64,000 bases of DNA from Propionivibrio hellwigii (GTDB lineage Bacteria > Pseudomonadota > Gammaproteobacteria > Burkholderiales > Rhodocyclaceae): NCBI RefSeq assembly GCF_041770905.1, contig NZ_JBEUWX010000002.1, positions 1,846,350-1,910,349 on the forward strand, read 5' to 3'. The notes beneath the pieces were generated by a model. It had not been told where the DNA came from. It made no database searches and worked only from the letters and a program-made list of their open reading frames with translations. Below, one piece after another: positions 1 to 9,097 of the stretch. The stretch's first letter is position 1. Every line of letters begins with the position of its first letter. The position numbers and the translations under genes are program-made.

Positions 1-304
1 AAGCAGTATCAGATACTATATGTTTTTCTAGCAATGGTGGTCTGATGGAGTTTTCTGCCACCAGTAAGGAAATTGAAACGGGGGAAGAGAAAAAAGTCAG
101 GGCTAATTCTTCAATGCGAGTAAGGTAACGTTCCTTTGTCCATTTGAGAATGAAACCATTTGGCGCTAATAGGCGTAAACCATTTTCAGGCTCCCCCTCG
201 CCTTCGAGACGAAGCGGACGTATCCAGGTATTAAATTGCTGGGGAGGAAGTTCTTGTTCGAACTGATTCAAACAAAAAGCCCAAAAACTATTAATCGCAT
301 GCAT
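1..304 (-). CDS. dnaA: DnaA replication initiator, N-terminal part (runs off the left edge)
   Basis: Reading the minus strand from an ATG at 304 gives an uninterrupted frame of 101 residues to the window edge. The translation begins MHAINSFWAFCLNQFEQELP and continues with QQFNTWIRPL, the typical pattern of DnaA domain I, the helicase-loading and oligomerisation domain. The AAA+ and DNA-binding domains lie outside the window. The gene is divergent from rpmH, the usual betaproteobacterial arrangement, and a perfect DnaA box lies between them, which suggests autoregulation or origin function. The identification rests on the domain I pattern plus synteny and is strong despite the truncation. Confidence 0.93.
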   Translation of the reverse strand, partial: MHAINSFWAFCLNQFEQELPPQQFNTWIRPLRLEGEGEPENGLRLLAPNGFILKWTKERYLTRIEELALTFFSSPVSISLLVAENSIRPPLLEKHIVSDTA

Positions 305-505
305 TAGGGATAAGTGTTTTCTTGGTCCACGAGATAACTCGGCTGGGGTATCCAAACCAGTCCTATTATTTTAACCTGTTAGAAAATAGTTATCCACAAG
401 GTGACATGGTAAAAAATTTAGGATTTTTAAATAATTCTTGACAAACAATGAACTATCAATGTTTAATGCGAAACTTTCACTGTAACGAAAACTGAAGGTT
501 TGCTC
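305..505. promoter_or_regulatory. dnaA-rpmH intergenic region with DnaA box; possible part of oriC
   Basis: This AT-rich gap of about 200 bp separates the divergent dnaA and rpmH genes. It holds one perfect consensus DnaA box, TTATCCACA, at 390-398 and a weaker match near 304-312. The stretch around 410-440 is very A/T rich, as in an unwinding region. Only one perfect box is visible, so this may be the dnaA autoregulatory region, with the main origin on the other side of dnaA outside the window. Confidence 0.6.
438..467 (+). promoter_or_regulatory. sigma-70 promoter of rpmH
   Basis: A perfect -35 hexamer TTGACA at 438-443 is followed after 18 nt by TTTAAT at 462-467. It lies about 40 nt upstream of the rpmH start, as expected for the strong promoter of the rpmH-rnpA-yidD-yidC cluster. 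Confidence 0.7.
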
Positions 506-640
506 ATGAAACGTACTTATCAGCCATCTGTCATCCGCCGTAAACGCACTCATGGTTTTCTTGTCCGCATGTCAACCCGCAGCGGTCGGGCTGTCATCCG
601 CGCTCGGCGCGCCAAGGGGCGCCATCGCCTAGCGGTCTAG
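506..640 (+). CDS. rpmH: Ribosomal protein bL34
   Basis: This 44-residue frame starts MKRTYQPSVIRRKRTHGFLV and ends in the basic tail RRAKGRHRLAV, diagnostic of the large-subunit protein bL34. The length equals the usual family length. It is the first gene of the conserved rpmH-rnpA-yidD-yidC-mnmE run and sits downstream of a clear TTGACA promoter. It lies beside dnaA and a DnaA box, as in most bacteria near the origin. Confidence 0.98.
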   Translation: MKRTYQPSVIRRKRTHGFLVRMSTRSGRAVIRARRAKGRHRLAV

Positions 641-688
641 GCTTAGTATCTGCGGATCAAACAACTGCACGAGTCAAAATCGGAAGCT

Positions 689-1072
689 ATGGTCCCATCC
701 TTAGCCCCAGACAGGCTGGGTTTTCCACGACAGTATCGATTGACAAAAACGGATGAATATTCATCCGTTTTTGGTTTCAGGAAAGCTCTGAAAAGTCAGC
801 ATTTCCTGTTGCATTACCGGATCCGTTCTTCTTCCGATGTGGGAGATGGTGCCCGGCTCGGACTGGTTGTTGCCAAGCGATTGTTACGTCGCGCCATTGA
901 TCGTAATCTAATACGGCGTCTTGCAAGAGAAAGCTTCCGTGTGCTGCGTCCCCGTCTGATGCCAAGAGACTTGGTTTTACGATTGGTAAATCGCCCCGAC
1001 TCGCTCGATCGAAAAGCGCTGGCAAAGGAGATTCGCAATCTGATGCAAAAAACCATGTCGAATTCTTGGTAA
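689..1072 (+). CDS. rnpA: Ribonuclease P protein component
   Basis: This is the protein subunit of RNase P, which helps the catalytic RNA process the 5' ends of pre-tRNAs. The 127-residue basic protein has the N-terminal substrate-cleft pattern FPRQYRLTKTDEYSSVF and a central RNR-type helix region, here AIDRNLIRRLARESFR. The ATG at 689 has GGAAG a few bases upstream and leaves 48 nt after rpmH. Residues before FPRQ vary in the family, so a slightly later start cannot be excluded. Its stop is 4 nt before yidD, consistent with coupled translation. Confidence 0.95.
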   Translation: MVPSLAPDRLGFPRQYRLTKTDEYSSVFGFRKALKSQHFLLHYRIRSSSDVGDGARLGLVVAKRLLRRAIDRNLIRRLARESFRVLRPRLMPRDLVLRLVNRPDSLDRKALAKEIRNLMQKTMSNSW

Positions 1073-1076
1073 ACCA

Positions 1077-1286
1077 ATGAAAAACATGATTCTGCTCATG
1101 ATTCGTTTTTACCGTCTGGTCGTCAGTCCGATGCTCGGACAACGTTGCCGGTTTGTTCCAAGCTGTTCTGAATACACATCAGAAGCCATTGAAAAGCATG
1201 GCGTTTTTAAAGGAATTTGCTTGGGAGTCGCCCGTATCTTTCGTTGCCATCCGTGGAATCCGGGTGGTTTCGACCCTGTTCCATGA
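1077..1286 (+). CDS. yidD: Membrane protein insertion efficiency factor YidD
   Basis: This small 69-residue protein contains the conserved sequence YRLVVSPMLGQRCRFVPSCS followed by EYTSEAIEKHG and a C-terminal CHPWNPGGFDPVP motif. These mark the YidD family, which assists membrane protein insertion together with YidC. It lies between rnpA and yidC, its canonical place. The cysteine-bearing motifs are intact and the length is normal. Confidence 0.96.
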   Translation: MKNMILLMIRFYRLVVSPMLGQRCRFVPSCSEYTSEAIEKHGVFKGICLGVARIFRCHPWNPGGFDPVP

Positions 1287-1305
1287 TTTCCGAAAATAGA
1301 CCTCA

Positions 1306-2985
1306 ATGGATAATAAGAGACTGATTTTATTAGTGATTTTTTTTATTTCCCTATTTATGTTGTGGGATGCATGGCAAAAGCAAAATCGTCTTCCCGCGCC
1401 GGTAACGCAAGCGCAAACGCAAACGGCAACTCAAGGTAGTGTTGTGCCCACGCCATCTGCTCCGTCCGGGAATCCGGCGCCCGAGGCCATTCCCGAAGCT
1501 TTGCCCGCCGGTGAAAATAAAGTATCGGAAGCGATTACCATCAAGACTGACTTGCTGACGGCTAAAATTTCTCTTCAAGGCGGCGACATTGTCGAGCTTC
1601 TACTCAACGACTATAAAACTGTCGACGATAAAAACAAGGTATTTGCGTTGTTTGAGCCGAAACATCACTACGTCGCACAAAGTGGCTTGATCGGTGAAGG
1701 ACTGGCGAATCACAAAACACAATTCTCAGCGCTTGCCGGGCCACGCGAGCTGGGTGCTGATGATAAAACCGTGCAACTGCGTCTGGAAGCGACAACAGGC
1801 GGCGTTAAGGTCACCAAAATTTACACCTTTACTCGTGGCAGCTACCTGATCGATGTCACGCAAGAAATTGACAATGGCAGCCAAAAAACACTTTCCGCTC
1901 ATGCTTACTATCAATTACAGCGAGATACGGTGACGCCTGATGGGGAGAGCGGCATGGCGAAAATTTTTACCGGCCCGGCTGTGTATTCCGAGCAGGAAAA
2001 ATACCAAAAAATCAGTTTTGAAGACATCGAAAAAGGCAAGGCAAAATTTATCGAGAAAGCCAATGACGGCTGGATTGCCATGGTCCAGCATTATTTTGTC
2101 TCAGCGTGGATTCCGCAAGAAAATCTACCCCGCGAATATTTCGTTCGCAAGCTGGGCGCCGATATTTCAGCAGGCGTGATCGTGCCGATGCCGCAGGTTG
2201 CTCCGGGCGAAAAAACTAGCCGATCAGTTTCGCTCTACGCCGGGCCGCAGATTCAGTCCATCCTCAATCAGCTTGCCAAGCCGGTTGCAGAAGGCGGTAT
2301 CGGTGCAAAAGGTTTGGCGCTGGTGGTCGATTACGGCTGGCTAACCATCGTCGCCGCCCCGATTTTCTGGTGTCTAGAAATGATCCACAAACTGGTCGGC
2401 AACTGGGGGTGGGCAATCATCATCCTGACTATCATCATCAAGCTGCTGTTCTTCCCGCTCTCGGCGGCAAGTTATAAGTCGATGGCTAAAATGAAGGCGG
2501 TGGCACCTCGTATGAATGCGCTCAGAGAGCGCTATGGCGATGACAAACAGCGCCTCAACCAGGAACTGATGAATTTTTACCGTACCGAAAAAATTAATCC
2601 GCTGGGCGGCTGTCTGCCGATCCTGATCCAGATTCCGGTATTTCTCGCCCTATATTGGGCGCTCCTGGGCGCGGTTGAAATGCGAGATGCGCCGTGGATT
2701 TTCTGGATCAAGGATCTCTCTTCCAAAGACCCGTACTACGTTCTACCGATCATCATGGCTGTCACCATGTTTATCCAGACCAAACTAAACCCGACGCCGC
2801 CTGACCCGATGCAAGCCAAGGTCATGCTGATGATGCCGCTGATATTTGGTTTTATGTTCCTTTTCTTCCCGGCTGGGCTGGTTCTGTACTGGGTCGTCAA
2901 TAACATTTTTTCCATTGTCCAGCAATGGCAGATCACGCGGATGATCGAAAGCGGCAACAAGGCGGCCAACGATACCAAGGCCTGA
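1306..2985 (+). CDS. yidC: Membrane protein insertase YidC
   Basis: At 559 residues this matches the gram-negative YidC/Oxa1 insertase. It has an N-terminal anchor helix (LILLVIFFISLFMLWDAW), a Pro/Ala/Gln-rich linker, a large periplasmic P1 beta domain (about 75-330) and a C-terminal catalytic membrane core with the segments GWAIIILTIIIKLLFFPLS, GCLPILIQIPVFLALYWAL and FPAGLVLYWVVNNIFSIVQQ. The protein inserts and folds inner-membrane proteins alone or with Sec. It follows yidD by 19 nt and precedes mnmE by 95 nt, which fits a single transcription unit running from rpmH. Confidence 0.97.
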   Translation: MDNKRLILLVIFFISLFMLWDAWQKQNRLPAPVTQAQTQTATQGSVVPTPSAPSGNPAPEAIPEALPAGENKVSEAITIKTDLLTAKISLQGGDIVELLLNDYKTVDDKNKVFALFEPKHHYVAQSGLIGEGLANHKTQFSALAGPRELGADDKTVQLRLEATTGGVKVTKIYTFTRGSYLIDVTQEIDNGSQKTLSAHAYYQLQRDTVTPDGESGMAKIFTGPAVYSEQEKYQKISFEDIEKGKAKFIEKANDGWIAMVQHYFVSAWIPQENLPREYFVRKLGADISAGVIVPMPQVAPGEKTSRSVSLYAGPQIQSILNQLAKPVAEGGIGAKGLALVVDYGWLTIVAAPIFWCLEMIHKLVGNWGWAIIILTIIIKLLFFPLSAASYKSMAKMKAVAPRMNALRERYGDDKQRLNQELMNFYRTEKINPLGGCLPILIQIPVFLALYWALLGAVEMRDAPWIFWIKDLSSKDPYYVLPIIMAVTMFIQTKLNPTPPDPMQAKVMLMMPLIFGFMFLFFPAGLVLYWVVNNIFSIVQQWQITRMIESGNKAANDTKA

Positions 2986-3080
2986 AGCAGCGGGACGGCT
3001 GTTCTGGAACGTATGGTGAAAAAATCGGGGCGGTTGAAGCATCGCTTTAGCCGCCCGTTTTTTTGTACTGACAAAGATGC

Positions 3081-4439
3081 ATGAACACCCTACGCTATCC
3101 GTCCGAAACCATTGCCGCCATTGCAACCGCTGCCGGGCGGGGCGGTGTCGGTATCGTCAGGATATCCGGGCAGAATCTCGCCGAATTTGCCCGGCAACTG
3201 TGCGGTAGTCTCCCGTCGCCGCGTATGGCGGCACTAACCAGCTTTCGTGCCGCTGATCAATCGCCGATTGACAGCGGCTTGATACTTTATTTTCCCGCAC
3301 CGCATTCCTTTACCGGCGAAGATGTCATTGAGCTGCACGGTCACGGTGGGCCAATTGTCCTCAATTTGCTGCTGAGGCGCTGCCTGGATCTGGGCGCCCG
3401 GCTTGCCGAGCCGGGAGAATTTACGCGACGCGCCTACCTCAATGGCAAGATCGATTTAACGCAAGCCGAAGCGGTTGCCGATCTCATCGACGCCGCCAGT
3501 GCCGCCGCCGCCCGCAGCGCCGCACGCTCTTTACAAGGCGAATTTTCACGGGAAATTGATGAATTACTCGACGCGCTAACCCGGTTGCAAGCACTTACCG
3601 AAGCCACGCTTGATTTTCCCGGCGAGGAAATCGATTTTCTGGAGTCTGCCAATGCATTTGGCCAGCTCGAAGAGTTACAAAATCACCTCGATGCCGTATT
3701 TGACCGCGCCCGGCAAGGCCGTTTGCTGCAAGAAGGATTACATGTTGTCATCGTTGGCCAGCCGAATGTCGGTAAATCAAGTCTACTCAACTGTCTGATT
3801 GGCGACGAATTGGCCATTGTTACGCCAATCGCCGGCACCACGCGCGATATCGTCAGTGGAACTCTGCATATCGAGGGCATTCCGCTGCATATCATCGATA
3901 CCGCCGGCCTGCGTGATACGGATGATGAAGTCGAACGGATCGGCATTGACCGCGCCTGGCGAGAAATCAACCGTGCCGATGCCATTATCCTGCTTGTCGA
4001 CAGCCGATCGGGCGTTAGCGAAAGCGACCGAAAAATCCTTGCGCGCCTGCCGCAGCAACCTGCGCATTTGATCATTCACAACAAGATCGATCTTGTCGAA
4101 AAAGACGATTGCCGTGCCGAACGTCAGGAAAACGGCAATAGCGTCTCATTGTTTCTTTCCGCCCAAACGGGAGAGGGCGTCGAATTGCTGCGCCGCGAGC
4201 TACTGCGCATTGCCGGCTGGCATCCAGCCGAAAATGTTTTCATTGCCCGCGAACGCCATTTGCAGGCGCTGGCCCAAACCCGGGAACATCTTGCCCAGGC
4301 ATGCAGCCAATTGCCGCAACTCGAACTGTTTGCGGAAGAACTGCGCCTTGCCCAACGCGCACTCGCTTCGATCACTGGCGCTTTTACCACCGACGATCTG
4401 TTGGGCAAAATATTTAGCCAATTCTGTATCGGAAAATAG
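3081..4439 (+). CDS. mnmE: tRNA modification GTPase MnmE
   Basis: MnmE, with MnmG, forms the carboxymethylaminomethyl group on wobble uridine of several tRNAs. The 452-residue protein has an N-terminal folate-binding domain (MNTLRYPSETIAAIATAAGR), a helical domain, and an inserted G domain with GQPNVGKSSLLN (G1), GTTRDIV, DTAGLRDTDDEVERIGI (G3) and NKID (G4). The C-terminal CIGK carries the catalytic cysteine. All key motifs are intact. It closes the origin-proximal plus-strand operon and converges with ptsI. Confidence 0.97.
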   Translation: MNTLRYPSETIAAIATAAGRGGVGIVRISGQNLAEFARQLCGSLPSPRMAALTSFRAADQSPIDSGLILYFPAPHSFTGEDVIELHGHGGPIVLNLLLRRCLDLGARLAEPGEFTRRAYLNGKIDLTQAEAVADLIDAASAAAARSAARSLQGEFSREIDELLDALTRLQALTEATLDFPGEEIDFLESANAFGQLEELQNHLDAVFDRARQGRLLQEGLHVVIVGQPNVGKSSLLNCLIGDELAIVTPIAGTTRDIVSGTLHIEGIPLHIIDTAGLRDTDDEVERIGIDRAWREINRADAIILLVDSRSGVSESDRKILARLPQQPAHLIIHNKIDLVEKDDCRAERQENGNSVSLFLSAQTGEGVELLRRELLRIAGWHPAENVFIARERHLQALAQTREHLAQACSQLPQLELFAEELRLAQRALASITGAFTTDDLLGKIFSQFCIGK

Positions 4440-4611
4440 GCGACCTTCCATTGTGTTTCGATAGTTCTTGGAAGTTATTTTCCATGGGAGGAAGAAATTT
4501 CCGCATTAATGGTAAGGTCTCGCCAAGAAAATTGCGTACCGGGTGATACTCAATCTATTTACGAGTACCGATCAAATCAGCGCTGTACATAGGATTGGCA
4601 TCGCTTTAGGG

Positions 4612-6366
4612 TCAGACGGATTCGGTATTAAGGCGATCGACCTGTTCGCGGATTTTCGAGGTTTCGTCTAGCCTGAGAATGCGGCGGACGCTGTGCGCCA
4701 ATGCACCGGCATCGCTTTGTTTGATCCGCTGTTTGACGCTGGGGATGTGTGCCGGGAACATCGAAAATCCACGCAGCCCCATGCCGAGCAGCAGGCGTGT
4801 CATGTGCGGATCGCCCGCCAGTTCGCCGCAGATCGATACCGGCACCCCTGCTTTATTGCCGCTGCCGATGACATACGCCAATAGCCGGAGAATGGCTGGA
4901 TGCAGCGGGTCGTAAAGATGGGCAACCTGCTCGTCGCTGCGATCGATGGCCAACGTATACTGGATCAGGTCGTTGGTCCCGATGGAGAGAAAATTCAGCT
5001 TGCGCAGGAACAGGCTGGCAGTCAGCGCTGCCGCTGGCACTTCGATCATGCCGCCGATTTCGATGGTTTCGTCAAAAGCGATTCGTTCGCCGCGCAGGCT
5101 CGCTTTGGCCTGTTCGACGGCCGCCAGGGACTGGTTGATCTGGTGTTCGTGCGAAAGCATCGGAATCAGAATTCTCGCCTTGCCGTATTTTGAGGCGCGC
5201 AGAATAGCGCGCAACTGAGCATGAAAGAATTTTGGTTCGGCCAGTGAGAGGCGGATCGAGCGCAACCCTAATGCCGGGTTGATGTGTTTTCGCCCGATCG
5301 TCATTTGCGGCGAATCCAGATGCTTGTCGTTGCCTAGGTCGAAGGTGCGGATCGTCACCGGTCTCCCATCCATACCCTTGACGACTTTGCGGTATGCCTC
5401 GAACTGTTCCTCCTCGCTGGGCATGCCGCCGCGCCCGAGGAAAATAAATTCCGTGCGCAGCAGGCCGACGCCTTCCGCGCCGACATCCAGCGCAGCATTG
5501 ACTTCACCCGGCTCGTCGAGGTTGGCCAACATCTCAATCTTGACCTTATCGAGCGTGGTGGCGCGTGCTGACTTGAGCAGTTTGAGCCGGGCGCGTTCGA
5601 TCTCGAACCCGCTTTTCTTGAGTTGATATTCTTCGAGAATGCGCGAATCAGGATTGACGATAACGACGCCGCGCTCACCGTCGATGATTAATTGCTCGCC
5701 GTTGCGGATCAATCGACGGGCCGTGTGCAGGCCGAGTACCGCCGGGATGCTCATGCCGCGCGCCAAGATGGCAGTATGAGACGTAGCGCCGCCAACATCG
5801 GTGATGAAGGAAACGAAATTGTGATCCTTGTAGGCCACGATGTCCGCCGGCGAGAGATCATGAGCGACGGCGATCAGCGGCTCGCTGCGATTCGCCTTGG
5901 CGATACGGTTGCTGGCCGAATTGCGGCCGGTCAGTTCGCGCACGACGCGCTCGACGACCTGGCAGACATCGTAGCGGCGTTCGCGCAGGTAAGGATCGTC
6001 GATGGCATCGAACTGTTCGACCAGCAGCTCCATCTGCTGGACGATGGCCCATTCGGCGTTACAGCGGCGCTCGCGAATGATTTGCTTGGGCGCTTCCGAC
6101 AGGTCGGCGTCGGAAAGAATCATCACGTGCAGATCGACGAAGGCGCTGACGTCGGTTGTCATGTTGCCGGCGTCCTCGCGTAAGGATTCGAGTTCTGCGC
6201 GTACTTTGGCCATTGCCGCTTCAAAACGGGCAATCTCCTTGTCGATCTGGCGCGGTGTGATGAACAGGTGCGACACTTCCAGTGTCGCCTGTGAAACCAG
6301 GTGTGCTCGCCCGATGGCTATCCCGCTGGAAACAGCCAGGCCGTGCAGAGTAAAGCTGATTGTCAC
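4612..6366 (-). CDS. ptsI: Phosphoenolpyruvate-protein phosphotransferase (PTS enzyme I)
   Basis: Enzyme I takes phosphate from phosphoenolpyruvate and passes it to HPr. The 584-residue protein shows the phospho-histidine swivel motif GGATSHTAILARG and the PEP-binding barrel with GLLRTEFIFLGR, and ends with FLSIGTNDLIQYTLAIDRS and a SICGELAGDP segment. The start is a GTG at 6366, only one base after the ptsH stop, so the two are surely co-translated. No sugar permease or EIIA gene is nearby, so the phosphorelay probably serves regulation rather than sugar uptake. Confidence 0.96.
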   Translation of the reverse strand: MTISFTLHGLAVSSGIAIGRAHLVSQATLEVSHLFITPRQIDKEIARFEAAMAKVRAELESLREDAGNMTTDVSAFVDLHVMILSDADLSEAPKQIIRERRCNAEWAIVQQMELLVEQFDAIDDPYLRERRYDVCQVVERVVRELTGRNSASNRIAKANRSEPLIAVAHDLSPADIVAYKDHNFVSFITDVGGATSHTAILARGMSIPAVLGLHTARRLIRNGEQLIIDGERGVVIVNPDSRILEEYQLKKSGFEIERARLKLLKSARATTLDKVKIEMLANLDEPGEVNAALDVGAEGVGLLRTEFIFLGRGGMPSEEEQFEAYRKVVKGMDGRPVTIRTFDLGNDKHLDSPQMTIGRKHINPALGLRSIRLSLAEPKFFHAQLRAILRASKYGKARILIPMLSHEHQINQSLAAVEQAKASLRGERIAFDETIEIGGMIEVPAAALTASLFLRKLNFLSIGTNDLIQYTLAIDRSDEQVAHLYDPLHPAILRLLAYVIGSGNKAGVPVSICGELAGDPHMTRLLLGMGLRGFSMFPAHIPSVKQRIKQSDAGALAHSVRRILRLDETSKIREQVDRLNTESV

Positions 6367-6367
6367 G

Positions 6368-6637
6368 TCATTCGCCTTCGCCGAATTTATCGCCGATTAA
6401 CTTGATGATCGCTTCAAGCGCTGGCTGTTCATCCTCGCCGATGGTTTCGATGATGACGGTCGAGCCTTTAGCTGCTGCCAGCATCATGACGCCCATGATG
6501 CTTTTTGCGTTGACGCGACGGGTGCCTTTCTCCATCCAGACGTCGGCGCTGAAACCGGACGCCAGTTGCGTCAGCTTGGCTGATGCACGGGCGTGCAGCC
6601 CGAGTTTGTTGATGATCTGAACTTCAGCGCGTGCCAT
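6368..6637 (-). CDS. ptsH: Phosphocarrier protein HPr
   Basis: This 89-residue HPr homologue has the active histidine motif GLHARASAKL and the conserved serine loop NAKSIMGVMMLAA. It receives phosphate from enzyme I, encoded directly downstream. In many betaproteobacteria a mannose-type EIIA gene lies between gshB and ptsH. Here that interval (6638-6773) is only 136 nt and contains no gene. The conserved serine leaves room for HPr kinase-type regulation, but no kinase gene is visible in the window. Confidence 0.95.
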   Translation of the reverse strand: MARAEVQIINKLGLHARASAKLTQLASGFSADVWMEKGTRRVNAKSIMGVMMLAAAKGSTVIIETIGEDEQPALEAIIKLIGDKFGEGE

Positions 6638-6773
6638 ATTTACAAATGTCCTCGTATCGGTGATTGGCGCGGTGGTGATATCCGCTCCTGTTCCTGTGCG
6701 TCGCCATTGACGACGCGCCAGCCAAAGCTATTCTACTCAGGGATTGCATTCTTGCCGATACCATGATGTCGTT

Positions 6774-7721
6774 CTATGGGGTGCAGTGGCGCTCCAGTGC
6801 GGCGATCAACAGTGCTGCGGCGTCGAAGCCGCTATCCCGGGCGATCTCGACCATGCAGGTCGGGCTGGTGACGTTGATTTCGGTCAGATAGTCGCCGATC
6901 ACGTCGATGCCGACGAACAGTAACCCGCGTGCGGTGAGCATCGGCGCCAGTGCCTCGGCGATTTCACGGTCACGCGCGCTGAGCGGCTGTACAAGGCCGC
7001 GCCCGCCGACCGCCAGATTGCCGCGCGTTTCTCCGGCTTTCGGGATACGCGCCAGACAGTACGGGACGACCTGGCCGTCGACGATTAGGATACGTTTGTC
7101 GCCCTGGCTGATTTCCGGGATGTGGCGTTGTGCCATGATCGTGCGCCGTCCCAGCCGGGTCAGTGTTTCGATGATGACATTACGGTTCGGGTCGTCGGCG
7201 CGCACGCGGAATATCTGGCTGCCGCCCATGCCGTCGAGCGGTTTGAGGACACAATCCCGCTGTGCGTCGATGAACGCCTGGATCAGCGCGGCTTCGCGCG
7301 CAACCAGCGTCGGGGCGGTGAACTGCGGAAATTCCAGAATGGCAAGCTTTTCCGAATGATCGCGCAGGGCGGCCGGGCGGTTGAATACGCGCGCCCCTTC
7401 TGCCTCGGCGCGTTCGAGCAGCCAGGTGGCGGTAACGTACTCCATGTCAAAAGGCGGATCCTTGCGCATCAGTACGGCGGAAAAATCATGCAGCGATAAC
7501 GTCTCACGAGCGATCTCTTGATACCAGCAGGCGTCGTTGTCGGAAATTTCCAGATGGGCGGCCTCGGCGCAGACGCCATGCGGGACGGCGGCATACAGGG
7601 CGGGCTGTTCGATGACCCAGACGGCGTGCCCCGCATTGCGTGCGGCGCGCATCATGGCGATGCTTGAATCTTTGGCCGGGTTGAGTGTATCCGGCGGGTC
7701 GATGATGAAGGCGATGCGCAT
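6774..7721 (-). CDS. gshB: Glutathione synthetase
   Basis: GshB joins gamma-glutamylcysteine and glycine using ATP. From the ATG at 7721 the 315-residue product starts MRIAFIIDPPDTLNPAKDSS, the standard GshB N-terminus. It then shows the ATP-grasp features DCVLKPLDGMGGSQIFRV, RILIVDGQVVPYCLAR and FVGIDVIGDYLTEINVTSPT. A longer frame upstream overlaps gshA and lacks family similarity, so this start is preferred. The gshA stop and this start share one base (TGATG), which indicates translational coupling. Confidence 0.95.
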   Translation of the reverse strand: MRIAFIIDPPDTLNPAKDSSIAMMRAARNAGHAVWVIEQPALYAAVPHGVCAEAAHLEISDNDACWYQEIARETLSLHDFSAVLMRKDPPFDMEYVTATWLLERAEAEGARVFNRPAALRDHSEKLAILEFPQFTAPTLVAREAALIQAFIDAQRDCVLKPLDGMGGSQIFRVRADDPNRNVIIETLTRLGRRTIMAQRHIPEISQGDKRILIVDGQVVPYCLARIPKAGETRGNLAVGGRGLVQPLSARDREIAEALAPMLTARGLLFVGIDVIGDYLTEINVTSPTCMVEIARDSGFDAAALLIAALERHCTP

Positions 7722-9022
7722 CAGAGTGCCTCCTCCGACGGCTCGGTACGTTCGATTTCCAGCGCGGCCGCCAGCAAAGCCAGCCGCGCGACGACGCCGT
7801 AGGCGTAAAAACGGTTGGGCGGTGCATCCGGGGTCTGCTGGCAATCGGGCAGCGAGCAGCAGGTCTCAAAAGCCAGCGGTTCAAAATGCATGCCCGGCGC
7901 GTTGAGGTTTTCATCGATGCCGCGCTCGCCGTGAACGCGATAAAAGCCACCGACGACAAAGCGGTCGATCATATACACCACCGGTTCGGCAACGCCGGCC
8001 TTGCCGTCCTTCTCGACGCGCTCGAAGGTATGCACGCCTTCCTGGATAATGACCTGGCTGACGTTCAACCCTTCCTTGATGACCGACATTTTGTTGCGCT
8101 GACGGCGGTTGAGGCCGATCACTTCGTCGGCGCTCCTGACCGTCATGACGCCCATGCCGTAAGTACCGGCGTCCGCTTTGACAATGACAAACGGCGTCTC
8201 CTCGATACCGTATTCCTGATATTTCTGGCGAATCAGCGCCAGGACGACATTAACGCTATCGGCCAGGCATTCTTCGCCCTGACGCCCGTGAAAGTCGATG
8301 TGTTTGCAAACGGAGAAATACGGATTGATCCGCCAGGGATCGATACCGATGAGCTGGGCGAATTCGTCCGCGATCTCGTCGTAAGCCGCGAAATGATTGG
8401 ATTTGCGACGCATTGCCCAGCCTGCATGTACGGGCGGCAGCACGAATTGTTCGTCGAGATTCTTCAGAATGTCGGGAATGCCGGCGGACAGGTCGTTGTT
8501 GAGCAAAATCGCGCAGGGATCAAAATCTTTCAGCCCCAGGCGGTTGCCGCTACGCACCAGCGGCTCCAGCAATAGCGACTGACCGTTGGGCAGCTCGACC
8601 GGCGTTGGCGCCTGGATGTCCGGAATCAGCGTACCGATGCGGATGTTCAGGCCAGTCATGCGGAAAATGTTGACGAGCTGCGCCACGTTTTGTAGATAGA
8701 ACTGGTTGCGCGTGTGGTTTTCGGGAATCAGCAACAGACTTTTGGCGTTTGGGCAGATTTTTTCAATGGCGCTCATCGCCGCCTGCACGCACAGCGGCAT
8801 GAAATCGGCCGACAGATTGTTGAAGCCGCCGGGAAAGAGGTTCATGTCGATAGGCGCCAGCTTGAAGCCGGCGTTGCGCAGATCGACCGAGCCGTAAAAA
8901 GGCGGCGTATGTTCCTGCCACTGGCTGCGCAACCAGCGCTCGATGTCGGGCGCAGCATCAAGAAAACGTTTTTCGAGTTCAAGCAGCGGGCCGTTCAATG
9001 CGGTGGTGAGGTGGGGTACCAT
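7721..9022 (-). CDS. gshA: Glutamate-cysteine ligase, proteobacterial GshA type
   Basis: This gene supplies the first step of glutathione synthesis. The 433-residue product (MVPHLTTALNGPLLELEKRF) resembles the ferrooxidans-type glutamate-cysteine ligases of betaproteobacteria and acidithiobacilli, not the E. coli GshA. Visible conserved stretches include YGSVDLRNAGFKLAPIDMNL, FPGGFNNLS and VKADAGTYGMGVMTV. The call rests on recall of this family and on tight coupling to gshB. Length is typical (about 430). Confidence 0.88.
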   Translation of the reverse strand: MVPHLTTALNGPLLELEKRFLDAAPDIERWLRSQWQEHTPPFYGSVDLRNAGFKLAPIDMNLFPGGFNNLSADFMPLCVQAAMSAIEKICPNAKSLLLIPENHTRNQFYLQNVAQLVNIFRMTGLNIRIGTLIPDIQAPTPVELPNGQSLLLEPLVRSGNRLGLKDFDPCAILLNNDLSAGIPDILKNLDEQFVLPPVHAGWAMRRKSNHFAAYDEIADEFAQLIGIDPWRINPYFSVCKHIDFHGRQGEECLADSVNVVLALIRQKYQEYGIEETPFVIVKADAGTYGMGVMTVRSADEVIGLNRRQRNKMSVIKEGLNVSQVIIQEGVHTFERVEKDGKAGVAEPVVYMIDRFVVGGFYRVHGERGIDENLNAPGMHFEPLAFETCCSLPDCQQTPDAPPNRFYAYGVVARLALLAAALEIERTEPSEEAL

Positions 9023-9097
9023 GATTTCTCCTGTCTCTTTTCTAATCCACGGGAGGGGCGGACGAAATCGGAAAATGCGCTTGCGCTTGAATGTCTT

